64,000 nt of DNA from Xestospongia bergquistia (taxonomy: Eukaryota; Porifera; Demospongiae; Haplosclerida; Petrosiidae), in assembly GCA_963965975.1 (NCBI GenBank), contig OZ014412.1:2978501-3042500 (forward strand), in the 5' to 3' direction. A model generated the notes under the pieces. It saw nothing but the letters and a program-made list of their open reading frames with translations, was not told the origin of the DNA and ran no database searches. Shown here in pieces: positions 63,141-64,000 of the stretch (its first letter is position 1; each line of letters opens with the position of its first letter). The position numbers and the translations under genes are program-made.

Positions 63141-63620
63141 TCAAAACCTTCCTCATAGAATTAAAAACTATTTCTTATCAATAATTAACAATAATAAAAC
63201 AATATATTATTATTGTGTACTATGACTGATTTTATTATCATTGTTGATCTTTTATTGATAAAATATGTGAGTACTTAGTCAACAAGTTTATTGTGATACT
63301 GGTGAAGACAACAGATCTATTGTAGTAGTTAAGTTTAGTAATGTTGACATTGTTTCAATTAATTTAAAACAATAATTTAAAAATTGAAAACTTTATTATT
63401 ATTACAAATCAATTAACTTAATTAAAGTTATCATTTATTAATACTCATTATTAATAATATTAAAATATTTAATATTAAAACTAATATTATGTGTTGTTAT
63501 GTAATGATAAAGAAAAATGTATGAAATCAATTGACTACAATTTACTATTATTGATTATATTAATGAGCAATGTCATATTTTGTGATGATTTATTAACAAA
63601 ACATTAACAAATGTATTAAG

Positions 63621-63814
63621 TTATGAACAAGAACTAGGTCTTGTAGATGGACAAAAAATAAACCTAGTTAGAGCATTTTCTTTTAAATGAAATCTTTTTC
63701 CAGTGTTTTCAACTTGACAGCAATATTGTTTATAAAGAGAGGGTCCATGTTGTTCCATATTACAGTCAGCCATACAATGAGAGAATCCCTGTCTTATACT
63801 AGGAGTTGGTAACA
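63621..63814 (-). CDS. R3: Cys-rich terminal exon of another reelin-like gene (gene continues off the right edge)
   Basis: 194 nt, identical in length, phase and nearly in sequence to the R1 last exon (HCMADCNMEQHGPSLYKQYC, FCPSTRPSSCS, stop at 63621), with the same pyrimidine-rich acceptor (TTCTTTTCTTTTGTTAG). The upstream exons should lie right of the window. It is the counterpart of R1 in the second copy of the segmental duplication. Confidence 0.7.
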
Positions 63815-64000
63815 CTAACAAAAGAAAAGAACTGCAATTATAACTAACCACTGTAAGTAATGTATATGTTATGTTGTCATAGTGATGATAAAATATGATT
63901 GTTTGATATAGTATCTTTGTACCACATCACAGTAATGATATTATGTTAATATAATATGAAGTATTTTAATGTATTATATTGTATTATTAGATAATTAATA

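Larger units (their letters stand above)
50620..64000 (+). repeat. Segmental duplication, copy 2
   Basis: Direct-orientation partner of 10890-25170, continuing past the right edge. It lacks the A8 cassette and has a longer MITE interior. Confidence 0.85.

Overview
The window looks like nuclear DNA from an early-branching animal, most plausibly a demosponge similar to Amphimedon. This is inferred from the AT-rich sequence, very short GT-AG introns (many about 48-120 nt), and Ig, fibronectin III, SRCR, fibrinogen-related, reelin-like and death-domain-like exons. No database search was possible. There are no bacterial features, tRNA genes, rRNA genes or CRISPR arrays. Nearly all complete gene models below were checked by adding up exon lengths and phases.

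Layout. From 1 to 25 kb and 43 to 64 kb lies a cluster of receptor genes, mostly on the minus strand. Family A (Ig + FN3 + two private ectodomains D3 and D4 + transmembrane helix + short tyrosine tail) has four intact genes: A2 (13.7-15.8 kb), A3 (19.8-22.1 kb), A6 (53.8-55.9 kb) and A5 (58.2-60.5 kb). It also has broken or truncated copies at 1.4, 9.5, 16.1 and 47.1 kb, and an in-frame chimera (A7, 43.4-44.7 kb). Family B (Ig + FN3 + other ectodomains) has a plus-strand copy with a membrane anchor but almost no cytoplasmic tail (B1, 5.2-7.3 kb), a minus-strand copy with no visible transmembrane exon (B3, 50.1-52.3 kb), a pseudogene (B2), and solo signal-peptide exons. Remnants of SRCR/ITIM, fibrinogen-domain and death-domain/YxxL genes are mixed in. 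About 14 kb (10.9-25.2 kb) is duplicated in the same orientation at 50.6-64.0 kb. The right edge of the second copy enters another reelin-like gene.

From 24.8 to 30 kb lies a reelin-repeat-like secreted gene (R1) and a truncated tandem copy (R2). From 31.9 to 42.4 kb, on the plus strand, lies a tandem array of intronless secreted proteins with a fibrinogen-like or intelectin-like domain (family C). Two are intact (C2, C5) and six are broken, with near-identical TATA and CRE-like promoters.

How the genes may work together. Domain exons of the receptors are almost all phase 1-1, and three classes of last exon (tail types 1, 2 and 3) are interchangeable in phase. A3 and A5 each carry two alternative last exons that both keep the frame, and the broken A4 carries three. 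The tails share paired Yxx[VI] motifs, including YEN[VI], which fits the Grb2 SH2 consensus. With the soluble lectin-like array, the twin-ITIM SRCR tail and a death-domain/YxxL relic, the locus resembles a birth-and-death immune or allorecognition receptor complex. That role is a hypothesis. The architecture is directly visible.
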